From an uncultured Paracoccaceae bacterium (GTDB lineage Bacteria > Pseudomonadota > Alphaproteobacteria > Rhodobacterales > Rhodobacteraceae): a stretch of DNA of 64,000 bases. The stretch covers positions 57,356 to 121,355 of the forward strand of contig CALMSR010000069.1 in assembly GCA_937872465.1 (NCBI GenBank), written 5' to 3'. The notes beneath the pieces were generated by a model that ran no database searches, was not told the DNA's origin, and worked only from the letters and a program-made list of their open reading frames with translations. Below, in pieces: positions 1-8,370 of the stretch (within the stretch, counting starts at the first letter, position 1; each line of letters opens with the position of its first letter). The position numbers and the translations under genes were made by a program.

Positions 1-2
1 AT

Positions 3-143
3 ATCTGGGCCGCGGTACTCTATCTCTGTCTCACCGCCGCCTTCGTCTGGATCTGGCGCCGCTTGGAGCATCGCCTGAGCCCGCATATCCACGGAAAACG
101 GCCTTCGCTTCTCGGAGCGATGACGAAAAGGGAGACCGCTTGA
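3..143 (+). CDS. Polar amino-acid ABC transporter permease, C-terminal fragment
   Basis: Only the last 46 codons are in the window; the gene begins upstream. The visible reading frame gives one hydrophobic helix (AAVLYLCLTAAFVWIWRRLE) followed by a short basic tail, which is how HisM/HisQ-type permeases of polar amino-acid importers end. Its TGA (141-143) overlaps the ATG of the ATPase gene, so the two are translationally coupled. The family places it in the inner membrane as half of the import channel. The assignment rests on the tail and on the downstream ATPase. The substrate cannot be read from this fragment; the downstream arginine-catabolic genes suggest a basic amino acid. Confidence 0.7.
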   Translation: MWAAVLYLCLTAAFVWIWRRLEHRLSPHIHGKRPSLLGAMTKRETA

Positions 144-898
144 TGGCCGAGGCAGTGGTTCTGAAGGCCGAGGACATCTGCAAGTCCTTCGGCTCGCTCG
201 AGGTGCTCAAAGGCATCACGCTGGAGGCACGCAATCACGACGTGATCTCGATCCTCGGCTCGTCGGGGTCGGGCAAGTCGACCTTCCTGCGCTGCCTCAA
301 CATGCTCGATCCGCCGACCTCGGGCAAGGTCTCGGTGCACGGCGAGGAAATCGTCGTCAAGAACGGCCATCCGACCGACATGCGCCAGGTGGAGCGCGCG
401 CGCCAGCGGCTCGGCATGGTCTTCCAGCAGTTCAATCTCTGGACCCATCGCACCGCGATCGAGAACGTCATGGAGGGGCCGATCCACGTGCTCAAGCAGC
501 CGAAGGCGGAGGTCAAGGAGCGTGCCGAGGCGCTGCTGGTGCGCGTGGGCCTCGCCGAGCGGATGAACATGTATCCCTCGCAGCTCTCCGGCGGCCAGCA
601 GCAGCGGGTGGCCATCGCCAGGGCGCTCTGCATGGAGCCCGACGCGATCCTCTTCGACGAGCCGACCTCGGCGCTCGACCCCGAGCTGGTCGGCGAGGTG
701 CTACGGGTCATGCAGTCGCTCGCCGCCGAGGGCCGGACCATGATCGTGGTCACCCACGAGATGAGCTTCGCCCGGGACGTCTCCACCGAGGTCGTCTTCA
801 TGCACAAGGGCAAGATCGCCGAGCAGGGTCCGCCCAAGGAGATGTTTGGCTCCCCCAGGACCGAGGTCTTCCAGAAGTTCATCGCCGACGTCCGCTGA
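143..898 (+). CDS. Polar amino-acid ABC transporter ATP-binding protein (HisP/GlnQ type)
   Basis: 251-residue cytoplasmic ATPase that powers uptake of a polar amino acid. Visible motifs are Walker A GSSGSGKST (residues 39-47), Q-loop FQQFN, signature LSGGQQQR, Walker B ILFDEP with the D-loop SALDP, and the H-loop VVTHEM. The insertion after the first lobe (KNGHPTDMRQVERARQR) is typical of the HisP/OccP/ArtP group for basic amino acids. The ATG at 143 is used because it overlaps the permease stop; a TTG one codon earlier is unlikely. The arginine-catabolic genes begin 39 bases later in the same direction, so arginine, ornithine or an analogue is the inferred substrate. No solute-binding protein is visible in the window. 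Confidence 0.92.
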   Translation: MAEAVVLKAEDICKSFGSLEVLKGITLEARNHDVISILGSSGSGKSTFLRCLNMLDPPTSGKVSVHGEEIVVKNGHPTDMRQVERARQRLGMVFQQFNLWTHRTAIENVMEGPIHVLKQPKAEVKERAEALLVRVGLAERMNMYPSQLSGGQQQRVAIARALCMEPDAILFDEPTSALDPELVGEVLRVMQSLAAEGRTMIVVTHEMSFARDVSTEVVFMHKGKIAEQGPPKEMFGSPRTEVFQKFIADVR

Positions 899-937
899 TC
901 CGGCGCCACGGCCGGATCGGTCAATCCTGGAAAGCCC

Positions 938-2677
938 ATGCCTGCGCCGACCATAGCCATCGATCTCGAGGCGATCGCGGAGAACACCCGTGCGATCGTC
1001 AGCCGCTGCGCCGCCCGGGGTGTTGCGGTCTACGGCGTCACCAAGGCGACCGGCGGCCTGCCGATGGTGGGCCGCGCGATGCTGCGCGGCGGCGCCACGG
1101 GGCTCGGCGAATCGCGCATCGACAACGTGCGCAGGTTGCGCCGCGGCGGCCTGACATGCCCGATCATGATGCTGCGCATCCCGTCGATCACGGAGGCGCC
1201 GGATGTGGTGCGGCTCTGCGACGCCAGCCTGAACTCGGAGCGCGCGGTGCTCGAGGCGCTCGACACCGCCGCGGTGCAGCAGGCCCGGGTGCACGACGTG
1301 ATCGTGATGCTGGAGATGGGCGACCGGCGCGAGGGCGTGTCGGCGGAGGAGCTGATGCCGCTCTGCGAGCTGGTGCTGGAATCGCCCGGCCTGCGGCTGG
1401 CGGGGCTCGGGGCCAACTTCATGTGCGCCAGCGGCGTGCTCCCGACCATGCAGAAGCTCGAGGCGCTCGCCGCCCATGTCGAGGCGGTAGAGGCGCGTTT
1501 CGGCGTGCGGCTCGACACGGTGTCGGGGGGCAATTCCGCCAATCTGCCGCTGATGGAGCAGGCGGCCATGCCCGCGCGCATCAACCAGCTCCGGATCGGC
1601 GCCGCCATCCTGCGGGGCGAGAATTCGATCACCGGCGATACCCTGCCCTGGCTGCGCGGCGACGCCTTCGCGCTCGAGGCGGAGCTGGTCGAGATCAAGA
1701 CCAAGCACTCGCTGCCCGAGGGCGAGACCGGGCGCGACGCCTTCGGCATGGTCAAGACCTTCGTCGACCGCGGCGAGCGGGTGCGCGGCATCGTCAATCT
1801 CGGGCGCGTCGACATGCGTCCCGAGGGCCTGACCGCCCGCGATCCCGACGTCGAGATCACCACCGCCTCCAGCGACCACCTGATCGTCGATCTGACCGGG
1901 TCGAAGCGCTTCGCGGTCGGCGACCCGATCCGCTTCGACATGGACTACGGCGCGCTGGTGCAGGCGTTCCTCTCGCCTTACGTCGAGAAGCATCTCGTCG
2001 GCCGCGAGAAGATCGCGCCGCGGCCGACCCGGCTTCGGCTCTTCGCCCCGGAAGCGCTCGCCGCGCGGCCAGAGACGGCGGCCTTCCTCGCCGAGGTCCG
2101 CGATGTGGGGCTCGTGACCGCCACGGACGCCGCGACCGGTCCGGGCGACCTGCCGCTCTGGATCTGCGCCAGCCGCACCGAGACCTGGGAGAGCATCACC
2201 ACCGGGATCAGCGACCGCGCCGAGCTCGGGCTCCTGTGGTGCGATTCCGAACTCGGCCCGGCCGCCGCCGCCGAACCCGAATCGCTGGCCCTGGTCGGCC
2301 TGCGCACCGCGACGCGCGAGGAATCCGAACTTATCCGGCGGCGCGACGTCCTGGCGCTGACCATGGAGGACATCGACCTCGTCGGCATCCGCGAGGCGAT
2401 GCGCCGCGCGCTGCAACGGGTCACGGTGCTCTCCGACGGCTTCGCGCTGGTGCTCGACGCCTCGGTCGGTCGCGGCATGGAGCCGGACGAGCTCGAGGCG
2501 GGCCTCAGCTACCGCGAATGCTCGACCGCGATGGAGCTGGTCGCCGCGAGCGGGGGCCTCAAGGCGCTCGCGCTGACCGGATTCGACGCCGACGCCAGCC
2601 CGTCGGCCCTGAAGGCCGCCTACGGCTATCTGCTCAGTGCGCTGGGCAAGCGCATCCTCAGGGGGGAAAAGCGATGA
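938..2677 (+). CDS. Alanine/ornithine-racemase-family PLP enzyme fused to a degenerate arginase-like domain
   Basis: 579 residues, far longer than the roughly 350 of stand-alone alanine/ornithine racemase-family enzymes. Residues 1 to about 355 form the PLP TIM barrel; Lys36 in YGVTKATG is the expected Schiff-base lysine, followed by GLGESRIDN and SGGNSANLP. From about residue 360 the chain aligns by eye with the whole length of a Bacillus-type arginase (ELGLLWCDS, LALVGLR, TMEDID, GLSYREC, LLSALGKRIL). Every metal-binding motif is lost: ICASRTETW (408-416) replaces GGDHS, CDSEL replaces DAHGD near residue 436, and LDASVGRG near 507 replaces the SxDxDxxDP motif. The second half is therefore probably catalytically dead, perhaps an arginine- or ornithine-binding module. 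The gene overlaps guanidinobutyrase by ATGA. Inferred role: racemisation of arginine or ornithine for the FAD dehydrogenase of this operon. Confidence 0.85.
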   Translation: MPAPTIAIDLEAIAENTRAIVSRCAARGVAVYGVTKATGGLPMVGRAMLRGGATGLGESRIDNVRRLRRGGLTCPIMMLRIPSITEAPDVVRLCDASLNSERAVLEALDTAAVQQARVHDVIVMLEMGDRREGVSAEELMPLCELVLESPGLRLAGLGANFMCASGVLPTMQKLEALAAHVEAVEARFGVRLDTVSGGNSANLPLMEQAAMPARINQLRIGAAILRGENSITGDTLPWLRGDAFALEAELVEIKTKHSLPEGETGRDAFGMVKTFVDRGERVRGIVNLGRVDMRPEGLTARDPDVEITTASSDHLIVDLTGSKRFAVGDPIRFDMDYGALVQAFLSPYVEKHLVGREKIAPRPTRLRLFAPEALAARPETAAFLAEVRDVGLVTATDAATGPGDLPLWICASRTETWESITTGISDRAELGLLWCDSELGPAAAAEPESLALVGLRTATREESELIRRRDVLALTMEDIDLVGIREAMRRALQRVTVLSDGFALVLDASVGRGMEPDELEAGLSYRECSTAMELVAASGGLKALALTGFDADASPSALKAAYGYLLSALGKRILRGEKR

Positions 2678-3624
2678 CGGAACTCAACCAGCCGCTCGGC
2701 GGCAATGCGATGCCGCGCTTCGGTGGCCCCGGCACGATGATGCGCCTTCCCGCCGCGGCGACGGCCGAGGGGCTCGACGTCGCCTTCGTCGGGGTGCCCT
2801 TCGACATCGGCACCTCCAACCGCTCGGGCACGCGCATGGGGCCGCGCCAGATCCGGCAGGAATCCTGCATGGTGCGGCCCTACAACATGGCGACGCGGGC
2901 CGCGCCCTTCGATTCGCTGCAGGTCGCCGACATCGGCGACGTGGCGATCAACACCTTCAACATCTTCGATTCGATGCGCATCATCGAGGAGGCCTATGAC
3001 GCCATCCTCGCCCATGGCGCGAAGCCGCTGACCATCGGCGGCGACCATACCATCCCGCTGCCGATCCTGCGCGCGCTGCACAAGGTGCACGGGCCGGTGG
3101 GCCTGATCCACGTCGACGCCCATGCCGACGTCAACGAGGCGATGTTCGGCGAGCCGATCGCCCACGGCACTCCCTTCCGCCGCGCCATCGAGGAAGGGCT
3201 GATCGACCCGCGGCGCATGGTCCAGATCGGGCTGCGCGGCTCGGGCTACACCGCCGAGGATTTCGACTGGGCCGCCGCGCTCGGCGTCCGTGTCGTGCCG
3301 GCCGAGGAATGCTGGCACCGCTCGCTGAGCCCGCTGATGGCCGAGGTCCGTGCCCAGCTCGGCGAAGGCCCGGTCTATCTCACCTTCGACATCGACGCCC
3401 TCGATCCGGCGCATGCCCCCGGCACCGGCACTCCGGAGATCGGCGGGCTGACCTCCGTCCAGGGGCTGGAGATCATCCGCGGCTGCCGCGGCCTCAACCT
3501 CGTCGGCGGCGACTGCGTCGAGGTCTCGCCGCCCTACGACCCTTCCGGCAATACCGCGATCACCGCGGCGTTCCTGCTCTTCGAGATGCTCTGCGTGATG
3601 CCGGGCGTCCAGTACCGCACCTGA
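2674..3624 (+). CDS. gbuA: Guanidinobutyrase/agmatinase-family ureohydrolase
   Basis: 316-residue cytoplasmic ureohydrolase with an intact binuclear manganese site: GGDHT (residues 122-126), DAHAD (148-152) and DIDALDP (239-245) followed by APGTGTPE. It hydrolyses a guanidino compound to an amine plus urea. The ATG at 2674 overlaps the racemase stop. Agmatinase (SpeB), guanidinobutyrase (GbuA) and guanidinopropionase share this fold and cannot be separated by motifs alone. The neighbouring 2-ketoarginine decarboxylase and aldehyde dehydrogenase would make 4-guanidinobutyrate, so guanidinobutyrase, giving GABA and urea, is the inferred activity. It is notable that a live ureohydrolase lies directly beside a dead arginase-like domain. 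Confidence 0.85.
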   Translation: MTELNQPLGGNAMPRFGGPGTMMRLPAAATAEGLDVAFVGVPFDIGTSNRSGTRMGPRQIRQESCMVRPYNMATRAAPFDSLQVADIGDVAINTFNIFDSMRIIEEAYDAILAHGAKPLTIGGDHTIPLPILRALHKVHGPVGLIHVDAHADVNEAMFGEPIAHGTPFRRAIEEGLIDPRRMVQIGLRGSGYTAEDFDWAAALGVRVVPAEECWHRSLSPLMAEVRAQLGEGPVYLTFDIDALDPAHAPGTGTPEIGGLTSVQGLEIIRGCRGLNLVGGDCVEVSPPYDPSGNTAITAAFLLFEMLCVMPGVQYRT

Positions 3625-3635
3625 AAGGAGATCCC

Positions 3636-3986
3636 ATGTCCATCGAACGCATCGACAGCGGCCCCCGCATGAGCCAGGTGGTCGTGGTCGGCGACCTCGT
3701 CTTCACCGCCGGCCAGGTCGCACATGAGAACGCCGGCCGCGACGTCGGGAGCCAGACCCGCGAGATCCTCGAGGGGATCGACGCGCTTCTGGCCAAGGCC
3801 GGCAGCGACAAGTCCAAGGTCGTCTCTGTGAACATCTGGCTCGCCGCGATCGGCGATTTCGACGCCATGAACGTCGTCTACGACGCCTGGGTCGACAAGG
3901 CGAATCCGCCGGTGCGGGCCTGCGTCGAGGCGCGGCTGGCCGGCAGCGAGTTCGCCGTCGAGATCGCGGCGATCGCGCAGCGCTGA
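3636..3986 (+). CDS. ridA: RidA family enamine/imine deaminase
   Basis: 116-residue member of the RidA/YjgF/UK114 family, which hydrolyses reactive enamine and imine intermediates to ketones and ammonia. The conserved substrate-binding arginine is present in NPPVRACVEA, with the C-terminal acidic turn VEIAAIAQ. The ATG at 3636 is preceded by AAAGGAG at a good spacing, which rules out the long upstream extension of the frame. Its position between guanidinobutyrase and the ketoarginine decarboxylase fits a job on the 2-imino acid released by the FAD-dependent amino-acid dehydrogenase encoded at the end of the operon. Confidence 0.88.
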   Translation: MSIERIDSGPRMSQVVVVGDLVFTAGQVAHENAGRDVGSQTREILEGIDALLAKAGSDKSKVVSVNIWLAAIGDFDAMNVVYDAWVDKANPPVRACVEARLAGSEFAVEIAAIAQR

Positions 3987-4015
3987 CCGGCGCCGGCAAG
4001 AAAGGGGGGACGGCA

Positions 4016-5608
4016 ATGAAAACCTGCGGCGAGGTGCTGGTCGAGATCCTGGAATCCTACGGGATCGACACCGTGTTCGGCATTCCGGGCGTGCACACGG
4101 TCGAACTCTACCGCGGGCTGCCCAACACCGCCATCCGACACATCACCCCGCGCCACGAACAGGGCGCGGGCTTCATGGCCGACGGCTACGCGCGCGCCTC
4201 CGGCCGGCCGGCGGCCTGCTTCATCATATCCGGCCCCGGCATGACCAACATCCTGACCGCCATGGGCCAGGCCTATTCCGATTCGATCCCGATGCTGGTG
4301 ATCTCCAGCGTCAACACCACCAACGAGCTCGGCATGGGCGAGGGGCGCCTGCACGAGCTGCCCGACCAGAGCGCCATGGTCCGCGGCGTCTCGGTCTTCA
4401 GCCACCGCCTGCTGCGCGCCGCCGAGCTGCCTTCCGTCATCGCCCGCGCCTTCGCGGTCTTCGACAGCGCCCGGCCTGGCCCGGTGCATATCGAGCTGCC
4501 GCTCGACGTCATCACCGCGCCGGCCGACGAGCTCTCGCGCACCGCCCACCGCACCCGCAGCCGCCCCGGCCCCGATCCCGAGGCCATCGCCCGCGCCGCC
4601 GAGCTGCTGCGCGGCGCCCGGGCGCCATTCGTGGTGCTGGGCGGCGGCACCGCCGATGCGGCGGAGGCGGCGCGCGCCCTCGTCGAGCGACTTGGCGCAC
4701 CGACGGCGCTCACCATCAACGCCAAGGGCGTGCTGCCCCCGGACCACCCGCTCAGCCTCGGCTCGATGCTGCCGCTGCCGCCGATCCTCGCGGCGCTGCA
4801 GGCGGCCGACGTGGTGCTGGCGGTCGGCACCGAGCTCGGCGAGACCGATACCCTTCTCTTCGACAGCGCACTCGCGCTCACCGGCAAGCTGATCCGCATC
4901 GACATCGAGGCCGAGCAGCTGACCCGCAACGCCCTGCCCGAGATCGCGATCTGCTCGGACGCCGGGGCGGCGCTCCTGGCGCTGCACGCCGCCCTCGACA
5001 CCGCCCGCGCCCCCACGGAGGCGCCCGGGCAGCTGCGCGCGGCGGCCGACGCGGAACTCCGCGAAGACTATCGCCGGCACGGCCGCTTCCTCGATGCAGT
5101 CGCCGAGGCACTGCCCGGCGTCGTCATCGCCGGCGATTCGACCCAGCCGGTCTATGGCGGCAACCTCACCTATGCCCCGGCCGGGCCGCGGTCGTGGTTC
5201 AATTCCTCCACCGGCTACGGCACGCTCGGCTATGGCCTGCCGGCGGCCTTCGGCGCCAAGCTCGCCCGGCCCGACGCGCCCGTGGTGGCGCTGATCGGCG
5301 ACGGCGGCATCCAGTTCACCCTGCCCGAGCTCGCGACCGCGGCCGAGCTGGGCCTGCCGGTGCCGATCCTGCTCTGGAACAACCAGGGCTATGGCGAGAT
5401 CAAGCAATACATGGCCGATCGCGACATTCCCCAGATCGGTGTCGACATCTACACTCCCGACTTCCAGACCATCGCCAAGGGCTTCGGCTGCCACGCGCTG
5501 AAGGTCGAGAGCTTCGCGCAGCTCGCCGAGGCCCTGCGTACCGCGGTCCGGGCCGATCGGCCGACGGTGATCGAGATCGACGACGCGGCGGTGCGGGGCT
5601 GGTCATGA
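4016..5608 (+). CDS. aruI: ThDP-dependent 5-guanidino-2-oxopentanoate (2-ketoarginine) decarboxylase
   Basis: 530 residues, the normal length for the acetolactate-synthase-like ThDP family. The activating glutamate is Glu48 in PRHEQGAGF and the ThDP-binding motif starts with GDGG (428-431) and ends at WNNQGYG. The N-terminus (MKTCGEVLVEILESYGIDTV) and the segment GEGRLHELPDQ closely resemble AruI of Pseudomonas aeruginosa, which decarboxylates 2-ketoarginine to 4-guanidinobutyraldehyde. The start at 4016 follows a GGGGGGA ribosome site, and the stop overlaps the aldehyde dehydrogenase ATG, which should oxidise the product. The enzyme is cytoplasmic. Other 2-oxoacid decarboxylases of the family remain possible, but the operon content supports AruI. 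Confidence 0.88.
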   Translation: MKTCGEVLVEILESYGIDTVFGIPGVHTVELYRGLPNTAIRHITPRHEQGAGFMADGYARASGRPAACFIISGPGMTNILTAMGQAYSDSIPMLVISSVNTTNELGMGEGRLHELPDQSAMVRGVSVFSHRLLRAAELPSVIARAFAVFDSARPGPVHIELPLDVITAPADELSRTAHRTRSRPGPDPEAIARAAELLRGARAPFVVLGGGTADAAEAARALVERLGAPTALTINAKGVLPPDHPLSLGSMLPLPPILAALQAADVVLAVGTELGETDTLLFDSALALTGKLIRIDIEAEQLTRNALPEIAICSDAGAALLALHAALDTARAPTEAPGQLRAAADAELREDYRRHGRFLDAVAEALPGVVIAGDSTQPVYGGNLTYAPAGPRSWFNSSTGYGTLGYGLPAAFGAKLARPDAPVVALIGDGGIQFTLPELATAAELGLPVPILLWNNQGYGEIKQYMADRDIPQIGVDIYTPDFQTIAKGFGCHALKVESFAQLAEALRTAVRADRPTVIEIDDAAVRGWS

Positions 5609-7074
5609 GCCTCGATGCGCTGATCGACCGACCGGCGAGCCTCTTCGTCAACGGCGCCTTCCGCGCCGCGCGCGGCGCCGAGCGGCTGAGCGTGGTCGAC
5701 CCCTCGACCGGCACGCCCTTCGCCGAGATCGCCTGCGCCGATGCGGCCGATGTCGAGGCCGCCGTCGCCGCCGCCGCCGCCGCCTTCCCGTCCTGGGCGC
5801 GGCTTCCCGGCGCCGAGCGCGGCACCTTCATGCGCGCCTTCGCCGAGGGGCTGCGGCGCCGCGCCGAGGAGCTCGCGCAGCTGCAGATGCGCAACAACGG
5901 CAAGCCGCGCGCCGAAGCCGAGATCGACGTGGGCGACGCGGTGGCCACCTTCGAGTATTACGCCGGCCTCGCCGAAGAGCTCGACGCGCGCCAGGGCACG
6001 CCGGTGCCGATGCCGGACCCGGCCTTCGCCGGCAAGACCCGGTTCGAGCCGGTCGGGCCGGTGGGCATGATCGTCCCCTGGAACTTCCCGCTGGTCACCA
6101 GCGCCTGGAAGATCGCGCCGGCGCTGGCGGCCGGCTGCACCGTGGTGCTCAAGACCTCGGAGTTCACGCCGCTGATCGAACTCGCTTACGGCGACATCGC
6201 GCTCGAGGCCGAGCTGCCGGCCGGCGTGCTCAACTTCGTCACCGGCGCGGCCGAGGCCGGCGCGGCGCTGACCCGCGACCGGCGCCTGCGAAAGCTCTCC
6301 TTCACCGGCTCGAACCTCGTCGGCGCCAAGGTGATGGGGGCGGCGGCCGCGTGCTGCCTGCCGGTCTCGCTCGAGCTCGGGGGCAAGTCGCCGATCGTGG
6401 TCTTCGCCGACGCCGATCTCGACCACGCCGTCGACTGCATCGCCGGCGGCATCTTCTTCAACGCCGGGCAGATGTGCTCTGCGACCTCGCGGCTGATCGT
6501 CGAGGCGAGCGTCGCCCCGGCGCTGCTGGACCGGCTGGCGGCGCGCGCGAAGGGCCTGCGCGTCGGGGCGCCGCTCGCCGGCGACCCCGAGATGGGGCCG
6601 CTCACCACCCTGCCGCAGTTCGAGAAGGTGCAGCGCTTCCTCGACCAGGCCCGCGCCGAGCGGCTGGAGCCGCTGGCCGGCGGCGAGGCGGGCAGCGACG
6701 GCGGCGGCTTCTTCGTTGAGCCGAGTATCTTTGCCGACGTGCCGACCGCGAGCTTTCTCTGGCGCGAGGAGATCTTCGGGCCGGTGCTGGCGGTGCGCAG
6801 CTTCCGCACCGAGGCCGAGGCGATCGAGATGGCCAACGACAGCGACTACGGCCTCGTCGCCACCATCGTCAGCGGCGACCCCGACCGCGCCGAGCGCGTG
6901 GCCGCCCGCATCGACGCCGGCCATGTCTGGATCAATTCGCTCCAGGTGATCTATCCCAACACCGCCTGGGGCGGCTTCAAGGCCAGCGGCATCGGCCGCG
7001 AGCTCGGCCCCTGGGGGCTGAGCGCCTTCCTCGGGGTCAAGCACCTCACCATCGCGCAGGGAGAAGCCTCGTGA
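5605..7074 (+). CDS. kauB: NAD(P)-dependent aldehyde dehydrogenase, probably 4-guanidinobutyraldehyde dehydrogenase (KauB-like)
   Basis: 489-residue member of the aldehyde dehydrogenase superfamily. The general-base glutamate is Glu257 (LELGGKS) and the catalytic cysteine is Cys291 (GQMCSAT); the cofactor-fold motif PWNFPL lies near residue 155. The ATG at 5605 forms an ATGA overlap with the decarboxylase stop, which fixes the start well inside a much longer open frame. In the inferred pathway it oxidises 4-guanidinobutyraldehyde to 4-guanidinobutyrate, the substrate of the guanidinobutyrase upstream. Betaine-aldehyde or aminobutyraldehyde dehydrogenases look very similar, so the substrate is taken from context. 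Confidence 0.85.
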   Translation: MSLDALIDRPASLFVNGAFRAARGAERLSVVDPSTGTPFAEIACADAADVEAAVAAAAAAFPSWARLPGAERGTFMRAFAEGLRRRAEELAQLQMRNNGKPRAEAEIDVGDAVATFEYYAGLAEELDARQGTPVPMPDPAFAGKTRFEPVGPVGMIVPWNFPLVTSAWKIAPALAAGCTVVLKTSEFTPLIELAYGDIALEAELPAGVLNFVTGAAEAGAALTRDRRLRKLSFTGSNLVGAKVMGAAAACCLPVSLELGGKSPIVVFADADLDHAVDCIAGGIFFNAGQMCSATSRLIVEASVAPALLDRLAARAKGLRVGAPLAGDPEMGPLTTLPQFEKVQRFLDQARAERLEPLAGGEAGSDGGGFFVEPSIFADVPTASFLWREEIFGPVLAVRSFRTEAEAIEMANDSDYGLVATIVSGDPDRAERVAARIDAGHVWINSLQVIYPNTAWGGFKASGIGRELGPWGLSAFLGVKHLTIAQGEAS

Positions 7075-8315
7075 AGGTCGCGGTCCTCGGTGCGGGCGTC
7101 GTCGGCGTCGCCACCGCCTATTACCTGGCCAGGGACGGCCATGAGGTCGTGCTGATCGAACGCCGCGCCAAGGCCGCCGAAGAGGCGAGCTTCGGCAACG
7201 GCGGCCTCGTCAGCCCGTCCGACTCCTATGCCTGGGCCTCGCCCGACGCCCTGAGGATGGCGCTGAAGTCGCTCTACCGCTCCGATCTCGGGATCAAGTA
7301 CCGCCTCCGGCTCGACCCGCGGCTCTGGGTCTGGTCGGTGCAGTTCCTCACCCAATGCACCAGCGCCGCGGCCTATCGCAACACGCTGGTCAAGCTGCGG
7401 CTGATCTCCTACTCCAAGGATTGCCTGAACCGCCTCGTCGAGGAGACGGGCATCGACTACGACGGCCGCTCCCAGGGGATCCTCTATTATTTCCGGTCGA
7501 AGGACGGGCTGAAGGCCGCCTCCCACCACATGGGCATCCTGCGCGACCAGGGCCTGCGCATCGAGACGGTCGAGCGCGACCGCATGCTCGAACTCGAGCC
7601 GGTGATGGAACGTGCACCGGAAGTCGCCGGCGGCATCTATTCGCCGGACTGCCAGACCGGCGACAGCCACAAGTTTTCCAACAACCTCGCCGAATGGTGC
7701 AGGACCCAAAAGGGCGCCACACTCTTCTACGACGCCCCGATCCGCCGGCTGATCGTCGAGGGCGACCGGGTGGTGCGGGTCCAGACCGACCGCGGCGAGG
7801 TGGCCGCCGATGCCTTCGTGCTGGCGGCCGGGTCGGAGAGCGCGCTCATCGCCGGCGAGATCGGGGTGCGGCTGCCGATCTACCCGGTCAAGGGCTTCTC
7901 GATCACCGCGCCGCTCACCCGACCCGAGGCCGGTCCGCACATGGGGCTGGTCGACGAGGATCTGCTGGTCGCCATGTCGCCCTTCGGCGGGCGGCTGCGC
8001 GCCGCCTCCTCGGCGGTCTTCGCCGGCTACGACTACGGCCACCGGCCGAAGGACTTCCGCTCGATCCACGCGATCACCGAAACCCTCTACGGCGATGCCG
8101 TCGACCAGTCCCGGATCGTCTACTGGACGGGTCTGCGCCCGATGACCCCGAGCTCGGTGCCGATCCTCGGTCCCTCGCGCTATGGCAACCTCTTCCTGAA
8201 CGTCGGCCACGGCCATGTCGGCTGGTCCATGGCCTGCGGATCCGGTCGCTTCGTCGCCGACCAGATCGCCGGCCGTCAGCCCGAGATCGATACGGACGGT
8301 CTGCTGGCAGTCTGA
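7071..8315 (+). CDS. FAD-dependent D-amino-acid dehydrogenase (DadA/DauA-like)
   Basis: 414-residue flavoprotein of the DAO superfamily. It opens with the dinucleotide-binding motif GAGVVGVATAYYLARDGHEV and ends with the FAD-contacting stretch PSSVPILGPS...GHGHVGWSMACGSG, as DadA does. The start is GTG at 7071, overlapping the preceding stop (GTGA). DadA-type enzymes oxidise D-amino acids to 2-imino/2-oxo acids and pass electrons to the membrane quinone pool. In Pseudomonas, DauA does this for D-arginine. Here it lies in one operon with a racemase and a ketoarginine decarboxylase, so D-arginine is the inferred substrate. It is the last gene of the coupled run. Confidence 0.85.
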   Translation: MKVAVLGAGVVGVATAYYLARDGHEVVLIERRAKAAEEASFGNGGLVSPSDSYAWASPDALRMALKSLYRSDLGIKYRLRLDPRLWVWSVQFLTQCTSAAAYRNTLVKLRLISYSKDCLNRLVEETGIDYDGRSQGILYYFRSKDGLKAASHHMGILRDQGLRIETVERDRMLELEPVMERAPEVAGGIYSPDCQTGDSHKFSNNLAEWCRTQKGATLFYDAPIRRLIVEGDRVVRVQTDRGEVAADAFVLAAGSESALIAGEIGVRLPIYPVKGFSITAPLTRPEAGPHMGLVDEDLLVAMSPFGGRLRAASSAVFAGYDYGHRPKDFRSIHAITETLYGDAVDQSRIVYWTGLRPMTPSSVPILGPSRYGNLFLNVGHGHVGWSMACGSGRFVADQIAGRQPEIDTDGLLAV

Positions 8316-8370
8316 ACGGGCGGGCAAGCGGTGCGCTCCCCTGCCTCGACGGCGCGCCCGGGCCTGCCCC

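Noticed and set aside
701..2416. Long minus-strand open frame opposite the racemase gene
   Set aside because: It is a mirror of the codon bias of the real gene, rich in His, Arg, Gly and Asp, without a recognisable domain.
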